Shown: positions 16,886 through 26,323, counted from the stretch's first letter. The stretch: DNA of 64,000 bases from Bradyrhizobium sp. LTSP849 (GCF_000938255.1 NZ_JYMR01000007.1:1-64000); one strand, 5' to 3'. Program-made: numbers and translations. Notes: generated from the sequence alone by a model not told the origin.

Positions 16886-17839
16886 TCAGGTTTTGGTGAC
16901 GTTCAGCAATGCATCGCGTGGCGCCGCAGCGGTTTGGCTGGGACGGTTAACCAGAAAAAGCCCAGCAATTACAAGGACGGCGGCGGCCCCGAAAGCCAGG
17001 CTCAGGCTGTCGTGCATGATGAAATAGCTACCGACCACGCCAAACAAAGGGGTGATGAAGGTAAAAGCCGACAATTTGCTGGCCGAATAGGTCTTCACCA
17101 GCGCGAACCAAAGCGTGAACGTGGTTCCCACCACCCAGATCGCCTGGAAGGCCATCAGGCCGAGCGACAGCGGCGATGGCGTGTGGGTGATGGATTCCCC
17201 AAACAGCCAGGCGGCGGTGCCGAGGATCGGGATCGAGGTCGCGACCTGATAGCCCAGCGCCTTCTCAGGCGCGGCGAAGCGCAGCCGCGTGCCCTTGGCG
17301 ACCAGCGTGGTCGCGGCCCACAGCGCGGCGCCGGCGACGATCAAGAGATCGCCGAGCAGGACGTGCGAGTCCACGTTGGCCTGCGGGACGCCGATCGCGA
17401 GGGCGACGCCGGCAAAGCTCACGGCCAGCCCCAGCCATTGCGAGGAGCCTAACCGCTCACCAAGCACCTGATAGGAACCGAGCGCGACGAAGAACGGCGC
17501 GGTGTACAGGAACACCACCGCACGCGACGCGGAGGTGAGACGCAGGCCCTGGAAGATCAGCACGAATTCGATGCCGAACATCAATCCTGCAAAAAGACCG
17601 GCCTTCCACGTGCCGTCGCGCTCGAAGAATTTGACGCCACGCACGGTGCCGATGATGAACAACACCGGCAACGCACCCATCGACCGGATCATCGCCTGAA
17701 GCATCGGCGGAATATCGGGCAGAACGAACTTCACCGCGATCTGATTGAAGCCCCAGGTCAGGCACAGCATGAGCATCAGGGCGATGGCACCGGCACTGAG
17801 GGGGCGACCGGCGGATTGGTTGACTTGAGGTGAGGACAT
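16886..17839 (-). CDS. EamA/DMT-superfamily transporter
   Basis: A 317-residue inner-membrane protein with ten predicted helices in two EamA repeats (LMLCLTWGFNQIAVKF and LLIVAGAALWAATTLVAKG begin each half). Family members export amino acids, metabolites or drugs; the substrate is not evident. ATG at 17839 is chosen with GGGAAGAA directly upstream; a longer frame to 17893 would overlap zur. It sits 35 bases downstream of zur and 12 bases upstream of ispG on the same strand, so it may be part of a zur-led transcript, but no zinc-transport hallmark is visible. Confidence 0.87.
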   Translation of the reverse strand: MSSPQVNQSAGRPLSAGAIALMLMLCLTWGFNQIAVKFVLPDIPPMLQAMIRSMGALPVLFIIGTVRGVKFFERDGTWKAGLFAGLMFGIEFVLIFQGLRLTSASRAVVFLYTAPFFVALGSYQVLGERLGSSQWLGLAVSFAGVALAIGVPQANVDSHVLLGDLLIVAGAALWAATTLVAKGTRLRFAAPEKALGYQVATSIPILGTAAWLFGESITHTPSPLSLGLMAFQAIWVVGTTFTLWFALVKTYSASKLSAFTFITPLFGVVGSYFIMHDSLSLAFGAAAVLVIAGLFLVNRPSQTAAAPRDALLNVTKT

Positions 17840-17874
17840 TTCTTCCCGAAATCCGGCTTCGCGCCGTTGTTGCT

Positions 17875-18369
17875 TTAAGAGGTCTTCTGACAATGGGTAC
17901 AGGTGCCCGTGATCTCGACCACGGATAATTTCGGCGCAAAGCCTGACGCACGCGCCGCGGCATTGAGGTCCTTGGCGAAGGACGCCGACGGGATCTCGCC
18001 GACCAGGCCGCAGCGCTCGCAGATCAGGAACGCCACCGCCGAGGTCGCGTCATGGTCGTGGGCGGCACAAGCGAGATAGGCGTTGCGACTTTCGATGCGG
18101 TGCACGAGACCGTTGGTTATCAAAAAATCGAGAGCACGGTAGACCGTGATCGGCGCCGGCCGCGGCATCGATTTGGCCAGTTCGTCGATCACCTCATAAG
18201 CCCCGAGCGGGCGGTGGCTGGAGAGCAGCGCCGCCAACACCTGGCGACGAATCGGCGTGAATTTCTGCGCGCGCTGCTCGCAAACCGCCTCGGCATGCGC
18301 CAGCGCGTCGGCGGTGCAGCGGCCGTGATCGTGGTCAGGCGTCGGAAATGCAGGCTTTGCGAGGGTCAT
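17875..18369 (-). CDS. zur: Fur-family regulator, probable zinc uptake regulator Zur
   Basis: A 164-residue winged-helix metalloregulator. Features are a histidine/cysteine-rich N-terminus (DHDHGRC), the recognition helix region TPIRRQVLAALLSSHRPLGAYEVID and PAPITVYRALDFL, and the structural zinc cysteines CERC and CTHC. CAAHDHD in the dimerisation region and the early histidines favour Zur over Fur. When zinc is plentiful Zur represses high-affinity uptake genes. Znu-type transporter genes, often adjacent to zur, are absent here; instead the EamA transporter gene follows on the same strand. No clear Zur box was found upstream. Confidence 0.85.
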   Translation of the reverse strand: MTLAKPAFPTPDHDHGRCTADALAHAEAVCEQRAQKFTPIRRQVLAALLSSHRPLGAYEVIDELAKSMPRPAPITVYRALDFLITNGLVHRIESRNAYLACAAHDHDATSAVAFLICERCGLVGEIPSASFAKDLNAAARASGFAPKLSVVEITGTCTHCQKTS

Positions 18370-18481
18370 GTGGCCCGCCTTCTAGCATTTCGGCTGGGGA
18401 ACCCAAAGCGCAGCCACCGAACGGCTGCCAGCCATGCTCTTGCTGCGGGACAGCATCGCGTTAACCCGCCATGAAATAATC

Positions 18482-18510
18482 ATAAGCTTGCTTATTATAG
18501 TCAAGCTCAT
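18482..18510. promoter_or_regulatory. Inverted repeat upstream of marR-emrAB, probable MarR operator
   Basis: ATAAGCTTG (18482-18490) and CAAGCTCAT (18502-18510) form a 9-base inverted repeat with one mismatch around an AT-rich 11-base spacer containing TTATTATAG, which could be a -10 element. It ends 15 bases before the marR ATG. The position and size suit autorepression by the downstream MarR protein. Confidence 0.6.
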
Positions 18511-18524
18511 TGGGGGAGACATTT

Positions 18525-19007
18525 ATGACCCGCGGGTCCGTCGACCAGAACTTCCTGTTCACGCTTGGTGAACTCTACCGTCTCTTGCGGGTCTATGCCG
18601 ACAAGGAGGCGTCGCGCTTCGGCATCACCCGCGCGCAATGGGCGGTGCTGTCCAAGGTCGAGCGCAGCGAGGGCATGAAACAGTCGGAACTCGCCGAGCT
18701 ACTGGAGATGCAGCCGATCACGCTGACGCGCCTGATCGACAAGCTCTGCGACAGCGACTGGATCGAGCGCCGCAACGACGCCTCGGACCGCCGCGTCAAG
18801 CGCCTCTATCTGAAGAAGGCCGGCCGGACGTTGCTCGGTAAAATGAGCGGCCTGAAGTCGGAACTCACGGCGAACGCGCTCGACGGCATCAGTCCGGCGG
18901 ACGCCCATCGCCTCCTCACCCAACTCGAAACCATCAAGGAAAACGTGCGTAACGCGATCCAGACGTCCGGAGCGGAACAAGCGCGTAAGGAGCAGCGCTA
19001 TGGCTGA
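18525..19007 (+). CDS. MarR-family transcriptional regulator
   Basis: A 160-residue dimeric winged-helix repressor. The DNA-binding core is typical: ITRAQWAVLSKVERSEGMKQSELAELL, then MQPITLTRLIDKL, and the wing DSDWIERRNDASDRRVKRLYLKK. Such regulators release DNA on binding phenolic or lipophilic ligands. The ATG has GGGGGAG upstream. The stop codon overlaps the start of the membrane-fusion gene by 8 bases, so marR-emrA-emrB is one operon, and the palindrome at 18482-18510 is the likely autoregulatory site. The ligand is unknown. Confidence 0.92.
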   Translation: MTRGSVDQNFLFTLGELYRLLRVYADKEASRFGITRAQWAVLSKVERSEGMKQSELAELLEMQPITLTRLIDKLCDSDWIERRNDASDRRVKRLYLKKAGRTLLGKMSGLKSELTANALDGISPADAHRLLTQLETIKENVRNAIQTSGAEQARKEQRYG

Positions 19008-20163
19008 TCAAGTTCTCAAATTCCAGCCCGAGCAGAAGATCGACAGCGGCAAGCCCACCAAGAAGGCCGGCACCGACCCACGCCGCCGCCTGGTCGCGGG
19101 CCTGCGGCGCTATCGCCGCTTCCTGCTGATGGTCGTGCTGCCGATCGTCGTCGCCATCGCCGGCTTCACCTTCTATCTCAATGGCGGCCGCTATGTCGGC
19201 ACCGACGATGCCTATGTCGGCGCGCAGAAGGTTTTGGTGACGCCCGACATCTCCGGCAAGATCGAGAAGGTCGTCGTGAAAGAGGGGCAGATCGTCAACA
19301 AAGGCGACGAGCTGTTCGAGATCGACCCCGTGCCGTTCCGCCTCGCGGTGGACGAGTCCAAGGCGCAGCTCGCGCAGGCGCAGACGACCTATGACAACCT
19401 CCGCGCCAACATCAAGATCTACGGCGACATGCTCAACCTCGCCCAGCAGGGCGTCGACCTGAAGCAGCGCGACGTCGAACGCAAGCAGTCACTGGTGAAG
19501 AACAGCTTCGGCTCGCAGCTCGACCTCGACAACTCGGCGAATGCGCTGGTCACGTCCGGCTCGATCGCGCAGTACATCAAGCAGCAGATCTCGACCGCCA
19601 AGACCCAGCTGCTCGGCGATCCCGACCTGCCACTGGAAAAATTCCCGCCCTACGCGCAGGCCAAGGCAAAGCTCGACAACACCGAGCGCAATCTCGACCA
19701 CGCCGTGGTGCGCGCGCCGATGGGCGGCGTGGCGACGCAGGTCGAACAGATCCAGCTCGGCCGCTACGTCTCCGCCGGCATGGCGGTGTTCTCCATCATC
19801 GACGTCGCCCATCCCTGGGTCGACGCCAATCCAAAGGAGAGCGACCTCACCCACGTCACCGAAGGCCAGCCGGTCACGCTCGAGGTCGACGCGTTTCCGA
19901 ACCATGTCTTCAAGGGCAAGATCGGCTCGCTGTCGCCCGGCACCGGCGCACAATTCGCGATCCTGCCGCCGCAGAACGCCACCGGCAACTTCGTCAAGGT
20001 GGTGCAGCGCGTGCCGATCCGGATCTATTTCGACGAGACCGACAAATACGTGAAGAGGCTGAAGGCCGGCATGAGCGTCTATGCCACCATCGACACCGGC
20101 CATCAGCGCTCGCTCGCTGGCCTGTTCGGACTGTCGGCAACAGCTAGCCAGGACAAGGACTGA
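19000..20163 (+). CDS. emrA: HlyD/EmrA-family membrane fusion protein
   Basis: A 387-residue periplasmic adaptor anchored by one N-terminal transmembrane helix (about residues 40-60, LMVVLPIVVAIAGFTFYLN). A biotinyl-lipoyl half motif (GTDDAYVGAQKVLVTPDISG) is followed by an alpha-helical hairpin (about 105-225), the second lipoyl half (AVVRAPMGGVATQ) and beta-barrel domains. It links an inner-membrane exporter to an outer-membrane channel; no TolC-type gene is in the operon, so a shared channel is presumably used. It overlaps marR by 8 bases and precedes emrB by 4. Confidence 0.9.
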   Translation: MADQVLKFQPEQKIDSGKPTKKAGTDPRRRLVAGLRRYRRFLLMVVLPIVVAIAGFTFYLNGGRYVGTDDAYVGAQKVLVTPDISGKIEKVVVKEGQIVNKGDELFEIDPVPFRLAVDESKAQLAQAQTTYDNLRANIKIYGDMLNLAQQGVDLKQRDVERKQSLVKNSFGSQLDLDNSANALVTSGSIAQYIKQQISTAKTQLLGDPDLPLEKFPPYAQAKAKLDNTERNLDHAVVRAPMGGVATQVEQIQLGRYVSAGMAVFSIIDVAHPWVDANPKESDLTHVTEGQPVTLEVDAFPNHVFKGKIGSLSPGTGAQFAILPPQNATGNFVKVVQRVPIRIYFDETDKYVKRLKAGMSVYATIDTGHQRSLAGLFGLSATASQDKD

Positions 20164-20167
20164 TCCG

Positions 20168-21724
20168 ATGGCGGAGTCCAATCCCGCCCTGATGGTCCCC
20201 GGCCTGCGCCGGAACATGGTGACGATCTGCGCCATGACCGCGACCATCATGCAGGCGCTGGACACCACCATCGCCAACGTTGCGCTGCCCTACATGCAGG
20301 GCACGCTGTCGGCCTCGCAGGACCAGATCAACTGGGTGCTGACCTCCTACATCGTCGCCGCCGCGATCATGACGGCGCCGGTGGGCTGGATCTCCAATCG
20401 CTTCGGCCGCAAGCGCATCTTCATCATCTGCGCCGCCGGGTTCACCTTCGCCTCCGTACTGTGCGGGCTGGCGCAGGACATCAACCAGATGGTGCTGTTC
20501 CGCCTGCTGCAAGGCGTGTTCGGCGCAGCCCTGGTGCCGCTGTCGCAGTCGGTCATGCTCGACTATTACACGCTCCAGGAACGCGCCAAGGCGATGTCGA
20601 TCTGGGGCATGGGCGTGATGATGGGCCCCATCATGGGCCCCTCGCTCGGCGCCTGGCTGACCGAGACCTATTCCTGGCACTGGGTGTTCTTCGTCAATCT
20701 GCCGTTCGGCGCGATCACCGTGCTCGGGCTCTCCATCTTCATGGACGAGACCAAGCAGGATTCCAGCCTCAAATTCGACTGGTTCGGCTTCGCCGCGCTG
20801 GCGATCGGGATTGGCGCGCTCCAGCTCGCGCTCGACCGCGGCGAGCAGCTCGACTGGTTCGAGTCCGCAGAGATCCTGACCGAATTTGCCGTCTCCGCCG
20901 TCGCCTTTTACTATTTCTTCGCGCACTCCTTCACGACGTCGCGGCCGTTCATCCAATTCGCGCTGTTCAAAGACCGCAATTTCCTCACCGGCGTCATCTT
21001 CATGACGGTGATGGGGCTCGTGCTGTATTCGACGATGGCGCTCGCGTCGCCCTACTTACAAAACGTCATCGGCTATCCCATCATGACCGCCGGCGGCCTG
21101 CTCGCGAGCCGCGGCTTCGGCACCTTCTTCGCGATGATGATGGTCGGGCGCATCATGCGCTACATCGAGGCGCGCACGCTGATCATCTCCGGGCTGACGC
21201 TGACGGCGGCATCGCTGTTCCAGATGACCGGCTGGACCGACCAGACCCAGGTGCCGGAAATCGTGGTCGTCAGCGTGATCCAGGGGTTTGGCTTCGGCCT
21301 CGTCTTCGTTCCGCTTTCGACGGTCGCGTTCCTCACTCTGCCGAACCATCTGCGCACCGATGGCACCTCGATGCTGACGCTCTTCCGCAACGTCGCGAGC
21401 TCGGTCGGCATCTCCATCGTCATCGCCCAGCTGACCCAGGGCACGCGCAAGACCTATGCGATCCTGTCCGAGCACATCAACCCGTTCAATCACGCGCTCC
21501 AGATGCCCGACGTCAGCGGCATGATCAATCTGTCGACCGACGCCGGCCGCGCCATGGCCGACAGAATCGTTGGCCTCCAGGCGCAGATCATCGCCTTTGC
21601 GCGCGACTATCAGCTCGTGATGTTCTTCATCCTCTGCACCATCCCGCTTGCCTTCATGATCGGCTCGACCAAGGCCACACTGCGCAAGCAGACGGCGGCG
21701 CCGGAACATGCGGTGATGGAGTAA
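20168..21724 (+). CDS. emrB: EmrB/QacA-type MFS drug exporter (DHA2, 14 helices)
   Basis: A 518-residue major facilitator with 14 predicted helices. DHA2 signatures: MQALDTTIANVALPYMQG in helix 1, GWISNRFGRKRIF (motif A) between helices 2 and 3, and GVMMGPIMGPSLGAWLTE (motif C) in helix 5. It exports hydrophobic drugs or uncouplers by proton antiport with EmrA. It is the last gene of the marR-emrA-emrB operon; a palindromic repeat follows. The ATG at 20168, 4 bases after the emrA stop, is chosen; the longer frame overlaps emrA. Confidence 0.92.
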   Translation: MAESNPALMVPGLRRNMVTICAMTATIMQALDTTIANVALPYMQGTLSASQDQINWVLTSYIVAAAIMTAPVGWISNRFGRKRIFIICAAGFTFASVLCGLAQDINQMVLFRLLQGVFGAALVPLSQSVMLDYYTLQERAKAMSIWGMGVMMGPIMGPSLGAWLTETYSWHWVFFVNLPFGAITVLGLSIFMDETKQDSSLKFDWFGFAALAIGIGALQLALDRGEQLDWFESAEILTEFAVSAVAFYYFFAHSFTTSRPFIQFALFKDRNFLTGVIFMTVMGLVLYSTMALASPYLQNVIGYPIMTAGGLLASRGFGTFFAMMMVGRIMRYIEARTLIISGLTLTAASLFQMTGWTDQTQVPEIVVVSVIQGFGFGLVFVPLSTVAFLTLPNHLRTDGTSMLTLFRNVASSVGISIVIAQLTQGTRKTYAILSEHINPFNHALQMPDVSGMINLSTDAGRAMADRIVGLQAQIIAFARDYQLVMFFILCTIPLAFMIGSTKATLRKQTAAPEHAVME

Positions 21725-21732
21725 CAGCAGGT

Positions 21733-21839
21733 GTCATGCCCCGGCTTGACCGGGGCATCCGCCCAGTACGCCGTGGCTTCTCGATTCAATCACTGGCGTC
21801 ACGGACTACTGGGTCGCCCGGTCAAGCCGGGCGACGACA
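21733..21839. repeat. Palindromic intergenic repeat, family D, copy 1
   Basis: GTCATGCCCCGGCTTGACCG..CGCCCAGTACGCCGTGGCTTCTCG at the left and ACTACTGGGTCGCCCGGTCA..GCGACGAC at the right. The internal GTACGCCG(T/C)GGCTTCTCG block is shared with the copy at 44331. It lies between convergent genes and could end both transcripts. Confidence 0.85.
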
Positions 21840-21858
21840 GCGCGTAGGTTGCGCTACC

Positions 21859-22923
21859 CTACCCCAAAATCTCCTCACAACCCAGATCCTCGACCGCCAT
21901 CATCACCCGCTCCAGATTGTTCCACCAGATCAACGGTGGGATGTTGATGCTCCATTGCCAGACCGGTTTGGTGATGTGCCAGAGCACCGACGAGCGATAA
22001 TCCTGGTCGAGCGCGCCGCGCGTGTAGCCGGTGACGCCGTGCGCGATCAGTGTCTCATGGTAGAGGTTGAGCAGGGGACGTTCGAGCGCCTGCCGGCGCT
22101 CCGGATACCATTGCATTGCCATCATGTAGGCGAGATCGCTGGTGGGAACATTGATGCCCCACAGGTCGAAATCGAAGATGCGCACGGTGTCGGCGACACC
22201 GGCACGCGGCAGCAGGAAATTCCAGGTATGAGCATCGCCATGGGTGATGCTGACGTGGCGGCGCGAATGGTAACGCTGGGACAGCCGGGCCGACTGCTCG
22301 ACGAGGCGGCGGTAGAGCAGGCGCCGCTCCTCGCTGAGGCGGTCGCCGAGCAGATCGGCGAAGCGGTCGTAATGGCCGGCGAAGGTCTCCATGTGCGTCG
22401 CGCTGTCCTCAGTGCTCGCCCAGGTGCCGACGGTCTCGCCGAGGCTGGCATGATCCCACCAGGCCGCATGCAAACGCGCCAGCGTGGTGACGATCGCCAT
22501 CATCTGCTCGCGTGAGGGCGGCAGCGGCCATTGGCTCGCAATCTCATGACTGTCGGTGAGGTCCTCGAGCAGGAGATGCCAGGCATGGCTTTCCTCGTCG
22601 AAATGCCCGTCGAAGCAACTCGGCACGAGCCCCCGCGGCATTTTTGGCGCAAGCTGCGTGTAGAAGGCCACCTCGTGCCGGCCGCCATTTGCAAGCGTCT
22701 TGGCGAAGTCAGCATGCGCGGTCTTGAGGATCAGGGATTGCGGGGCGCCGGCAGACTCCCCGACATAGCGTAGGCCGAGGCGAACGATATGTGACACGAC
22801 GGTGTCACGCTCATGCAGCACCTTCACTTCACGGACGGCACCGGCGTCCAGCACGCCGGCCTTGCGTAGCGCGGCGGTGAGATAAGCCGGCTCGGCGACC
22901 GCCGGCAGTTGCGAATCTGTCAT
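21859..22923 (-). CDS. Phosphotransferase of the aminoglycoside/choline/ecdysteroid kinase-like fold
   Basis: A 354-residue soluble protein with protein-kinase-like phosphotransferase motifs: a catalytic loop with Brenner's pattern (ITHGDAHTWNFLLP) and a metal-binding FDFDLWG. The N-terminal lobe and the spacing resemble the ecdysteroid-kinase-like group (DUF1679/EcKinase) more than clinical aminoglycoside kinases. The substrate is unknown, and drug resistance should not be assumed. ATG at 22923 is used; a longer frame to 22953 exists. It converges with emrB across the family D repeat. Confidence 0.8.
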   Translation of the reverse strand: MTDSQLPAVAEPAYLTAALRKAGVLDAGAVREVKVLHERDTVVSHIVRLGLRYVGESAGAPQSLILKTAHADFAKTLANGGRHEVAFYTQLAPKMPRGLVPSCFDGHFDEESHAWHLLLEDLTDSHEIASQWPLPPSREQMMAIVTTLARLHAAWWDHASLGETVGTWASTEDSATHMETFAGHYDRFADLLGDRLSEERRLLYRRLVEQSARLSQRYHSRRHVSITHGDAHTWNFLLPRAGVADTVRIFDFDLWGINVPTSDLAYMMAMQWYPERRQALERPLLNLYHETLIAHGVTGYTRGALDQDYRSSVLWHITKPVWQWSINIPPLIWWNNLERVMMAVEDLGCEEILG

Positions 22924-23001
22924 GAAAGCCACGATGCCCCCGTGCGGTGCCATACTGCACGATCAAAACCGCGGGCACCAGCGGGCTGACCGGGCGCCAA
23001 G

Positions 23002-24693
23002 CTACGCCGCCGCGGTCGAGTCGCGCACTGTCCGGACCACCACCGTGCGCAGCGATTCGAGGTTCGCCGCCATGCCGGCGATCGCCTGCCTGACCTCCGT
23101 GGCGCGCTCGTTCACCGAGGCGGCGTCGCGGCTGACATTGCCGATCTTGGTCGAGACGTCCTTCGCCGCCGAGGCCGACTCGGAAATCGACCGCGCAATC
23201 TCCCTTGTTGCGGCATCCTGCTCTTCCATCGCCGCGGCGACTGAGGTCGCGACGCCGTCGATCTCGACGATGTGACCTCCCATCGTCTCGACGGCGTCGA
23301 CTGCGGCCTGGGTGGAGGCCTGGATCTCGGCGATCAGGCGCGCGATTTCCTCGGTGGATTTAGCGGTCTGGTCGGACAATGATTTCACCTCGGCGGCGAC
23401 CACCGCGAAGCCGCGGCCCGCCTCGCCCGCGCGCGCCGCCTCGATCGTGGCATTGAGCGCCAGCAGGTTGGTCTGGCCGGCGATGCCGCCAATGAGGTCG
23501 GAGACCTCTGCGATCTTCTTCACCGAGTCGGCCAGCGTCTGGATGGTTGAGCGCGCCTGTTCGCGGCCTGCGACCGCCGATTTGGTGACCGTGCTGGTGC
23601 GCGCGACCTGGGTAGCGATCTCCCGGATCGAGGCGCTCAGCTCCTCGGCCGCGGCGGAGACGGTCTGCGAGCTGCTCAGGGCCTGGGTGGACACCGAGGC
23701 CACGGCCTGCGACTCCGAGGACAGCGAGCGGGCGATCTCGGACAGGCTGGAGGCAGCCCGTTCCACACCCGCGGCCGCAGCACTCGCGGTGTCGACGGAG
23801 CGGCCGGTCTCGCGCTCGACGGTCTCAGCCATTTGATGCAGGGCGCCGCGCTTGGCAGACGCCGCCTCCTGCTCCTTCTGCAATTGCTCCTCACGCAGCC
23901 GGGAATTCTCGACGGCGGCCTGCTTGAACACGAGGAGCGCCCCTGCCATCGAGCCGACCTCATCCTGACGGTGCGCGAAGGGGATGTCGGCGGCGAGATC
24001 GCCGGTCGCGAGCTTTTGCATCGCATCGGTCATGCGCACGATCGGGCGCACTACGCCGAGGGCAACACCGAGCAGGCCCGCGGCAATGAAGGCCAGGACG
24101 GCGGCGGAGACGCCCAGCAGGATGTAGAGGATCGAGCTGTCGCGATCCGCGGCCAGCTTCTCCATATCGGCATTCTGCTTGTTGGCGCTCTCGACGATGC
24201 TGTCGATGATAGCGCGATGCGCGGTATAGGCGTCCTTGAGCTGCGCGTAGGCGCGCTCGGCGGCGGCCGTGTCCTTGGCCTTGAGGGCCGGCAGGAGCTG
24301 ATCGGACAGAAGCTTCCAGAATTTCTGTACTTCGGCGTCTGATTTCGACACCAGGGCGGTCTTCAGGTCGGCGGAGAGGCTCGAGGCGGTCCAGTACGCC
24401 TTACGCTCGTCGTAGTCCTTGCGGAGCTGGACCAGACGCTCACCATGAGCCGCCAGCTGATCCGGCTCGCGCATCGCCAGCGTCGCTTCGAGATAGGCCT
24501 CGATGACGTATTCCGGCGGCGGCAGGATATCCGCGATCAGATCGTTGCCGAGCTTGATGTCGGTGTAGAGCGGACCTCCGACCTTGAGCTCGCGCAGCGC
24601 ATAGTAGCTGGTGGCAACCACGGCCGTGAAACCGACGGCCAGAACAATGCCGAACGCAATGATCGCGGAAGAAAGCGACAGACGTATTTTCAT
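23002..24693 (-). CDS. Methyl-accepting chemotaxis protein
   Basis: A 563-residue chemoreceptor. A first transmembrane helix ([21 protein letters not shown]) is followed by a periplasmic four-helix-bundle ligand domain of about 160 residues, a second helix ([22 protein letters not shown]), a HAMP domain ([24 protein letters not shown]) and a long cytoplasmic coiled coil. The conserved hairpin tip reads [38 protein letters not shown] in the usual order. There is no C-terminal CheB/CheR-binding pentapeptide. Ligand unknown. ATG at 24693; the frame upstream to 24867 is not coding-like. The 270 bases between this start and pcaG hold its promoter region, with nothing further recognisable. Confidence 0.92.
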   Translation of the reverse strand: MKIRLSLSSAIIAFGIVLAVGFTAVVATSYYALRELKVGGPLYTDIKLGNDLIADILPPPEYVIEAYLEATLAMREPDQLAAHGERLVQLRKDYDERKAYWTASSLSADLKTALVSKSDAEVQKFWKLLSDQLLPALKAKDTAAAERAYAQLKDAYTAHRAIIDSIVESANKQNADMEKLAADRDSSILYILLGVSAAVLAFIAAGLLGVALGVVRPIVRMTDAMQKLATGDLAADIPFAHRQDEVGSMAGALLVFKQAAVENSRLREEQLQKEQEAASAKRGALHQMAETVERETGRSVDTASAAAAGVERAASSLSEIARSLSSESQAVASVSTQALSSSQTVSAAAEELSASIREIATQVARTSTVTKSAVAGREQARSTIQTLADSVKKIAEVSDLIGGIAGQTNLLALNATIEAARAGEAGRGFAVVAAEVKSLSDQTAKSTEEIARLIAEIQASTQAAVDAVETMGGHIVEIDGVATSVAAAMEEQDAATREIARSISESASAAKDVSTKIGNVSRDAASVNERATEVRQAIAGMAANLESLRTVVVRTVRDSTAAA

Positions 24694-24963
24694 GGAACAA
24701 TCCGGTAGCCCGCGTCGAATCAAATCGGACGTTAAGGGCTTGCGGTAAACACGGGATTGCTTCGCGCGGAAATTGTACTGAAACGACCCCGGCGAACTAC
24801 GGGAAAATCGGCAACGCACTTCTCGTACAGCGCAGCGGTCGCGTGCGAAGACGGGGAAATAGCCCAAAGATAGTTTTGAGGACCGCCGCGTTGCAACATC
24901 AGGCCCGGTCAGATGTGTGGCGTGCCGACATCATCGTTGCCGCACACGCCATCGCATCCATCC

Positions 24964-25566
24964 TCACACGTCGAAGAACACTGTCTCCTCGCCGCCCTGC
25001 AAATGCAGGTCGAGGCAATACACCGCCTTACCGGCCTCGCGCACAGCGATCAGCGTGGCGCGGCGGTCGGCCGGCACCAGTGCCAGCACGGGATCGACGG
25101 CGTTGCCGGCCTCGTCGCCGAAGTAGATGCGGGTATAGAGATGCCGCAGCATGCCGCGGCCGAACACCGCCAGAACAATGTGCGGCGCCCGCGGCTTGCC
25201 GTCCGGATCCGGCACCACGCCCGGCTTGATAGTTTCGAAGGAATAATGGCCGTCCTTGTCGGTGCCGCAACGAGCGAAGCCGCGGAAGCTGGCATTCGGC
25301 AGCGCGCGCTTGTCCTGCGGATCGGCGAAGCGGCCCTGCGCATCCGCCTGCCAGATCTCGAGCATGGCGTCCGGCACGACGGCGCCGTCGCCGTCGAACA
25401 CCCGGCCCTCGATGCGGACGCGATCGCCCGTGACGTCGGGCGTGAGCGTCGAGTTGGTGAAGGCGTCATTCCAGGCGTAGTCGCCGGTCGGTGTCAGGCC
25501 GTATTTGAAGAACGGACCGACGGTCTGCGATGGCGTGATTCCGTTGTCCTTTACGTTATCCTGCAC
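24964..25566 (-). CDS. pcaG: Protocatechuate 3,4-dioxygenase, alpha subunit
   Basis: A 200-residue intradiol dioxygenase subunit. It pairs with PcaH to cleave protocatechuate to 3-carboxy-cis,cis-muconate, the entry step of the beta-ketoadipate pathway. It begins with the family pattern TPSQTVGPFFKYGL and carries GRVFDGDGAVVPDAMLEIWQAD and a C-terminal barrel ending in the usual TVFFDV. As in other alpha subunits, the iron-ligand set is not retained in full: the position of the second histidine pair reads RAPHIVLAVF. Its ATG lies 1 base after the pcaH stop, so the two are translationally coupled. Confidence 0.95.
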   Translation of the reverse strand: MQDNVKDNGITPSQTVGPFFKYGLTPTGDYAWNDAFTNSTLTPDVTGDRVRIEGRVFDGDGAVVPDAMLEIWQADAQGRFADPQDKRALPNASFRGFARCGTDKDGHYSFETIKPGVVPDPDGKPRAPHIVLAVFGRGMLRHLYTRIYFGDEAGNAVDPVLALVPADRRATLIAVREAGKAVYCLDLHLQGGEETVFFDV

Positions 25567-25567
25567 G

Positions 25568-26269
25568 TTACTTGGTCTCCATGGGAGTGGCGTTCTTGCC
25601 GCGCAGCACGATGTCGAAGCGGTAGCACAGCGCCCATTCGGGCTTGGTATTCTCCAAGTCGAACGACGACACCATCCGCATCCGCGCGGCCTCGTCCGGC
25701 ACCGAGTTGAAGATCGGATCGAACGGGAACAGTGGATCGCCCGGGAAATACATCTGCGTCACCAGCCGCGTGACGAAAGAGTGGCCGAACACCGAGAGAT
25801 GGATGTGCGCCGGACGCCAGGCGTTGTGGTGATTGCCCCAGGGGTAGGCGCCGGGCTTGATGGTGACGAAGCGGTAGTAGCCGGAGGCATCGCTTTGCGT
25901 GCGGCCTGCGCCGGTAAAATTCGGATCGAGCGGCGCCGGATGCTGATCACGGACATGGACGTAGCGACCGCAGGCATTGGCCTGCCAGATCTCGACCAGC
26001 GAGTTCGGCACGCCGCGGCCGTCCTCGTCGCGGACATGGCCGTGCACGATGATGCGCTCGCCGAGCGGCTCGCCTTTGTGCTGGGTGGTGAGGTCGTTGT
26101 CGCCGTCGCGCACGGTCTCGTGGCCGTAGACCGGGCCGGTCAGCTCCGACAGCGTATGGCGCATCGGGATCAAGGGCTTGTTCGGCGCGCGCTTGATCGA
26201 GCTCTTGTATTCGGGCGACAGCGGCAGCGGATGCGCCTTGTTGCTGTCGACGGGGTAGATGAATGTCAT
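25568..26269 (-). CDS. pcaH: Protocatechuate 3,4-dioxygenase, beta subunit
   Basis: The 233-residue catalytic subunit with the Fe(III) site: Y103 (GRYVHV), Y142 (GAYPWGNHHNAWRP), H155 and H157 (AHIHLS). All four ligands are present. It forms (alpha-beta)n assemblies with PcaG in the cytoplasm. GGAGGAG lies a few bases upstream of the ATG, and an AT-rich promoter-like stretch lies at 26324-26353. The gene is first in the pcaHG pair; pcaC, pcaD, pcaB and pcaQ, often neighbours in alphaproteobacteria, are not in the window. Confidence 0.96.
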   Translation of the reverse strand: MTFIYPVDSNKAHPLPLSPEYKSSIKRAPNKPLIPMRHTLSELTGPVYGHETVRDGDNDLTTQHKGEPLGERIIVHGHVRDEDGRGVPNSLVEIWQANACGRYVHVRDQHPAPLDPNFTGAGRTQSDASGYYRFVTIKPGAYPWGNHHNAWRPAHIHLSVFGHSFVTRLVTQMYFPGDPLFPFDPIFNSVPDEAARMRMVSSFDLENTKPEWALCYRFDIVLRGKNATPMETK

Positions 26270-26323
26270 TGGCGAACTCCTCCCCGGCGATTTCGGTCCA
26301 GCCGGTCAACGCTTCCGCCGATC

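Noticed and set aside
15776..17452. Open frame of 558 codons on the plus strand antisense to ispG and the EamA gene
   Set aside because: The opposite strand encodes a complete ispG with its cluster cysteines and a transporter. The antisense frame shows no domain pattern and no ribosome-binding site.
20461..22515. Open frame of 684 codons on the plus strand overlapping emrB and the phosphotransferase gene
   Set aside because: It is an out-of-frame shadow of emrB and the antisense of the phosphotransferase. Its composition is the Arg/Ala/Asp/His-rich type typical of non-coding frames in G+C-rich DNA, and both overlapped genes have clear family motifs.
21859..22923. Aminoglycoside resistance kinase
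   Set aside because: Only the general phosphotransferase motifs are present, and overall it resembles the broader ecdysteroid-kinase-like group. There is no basis for a resistance claim.
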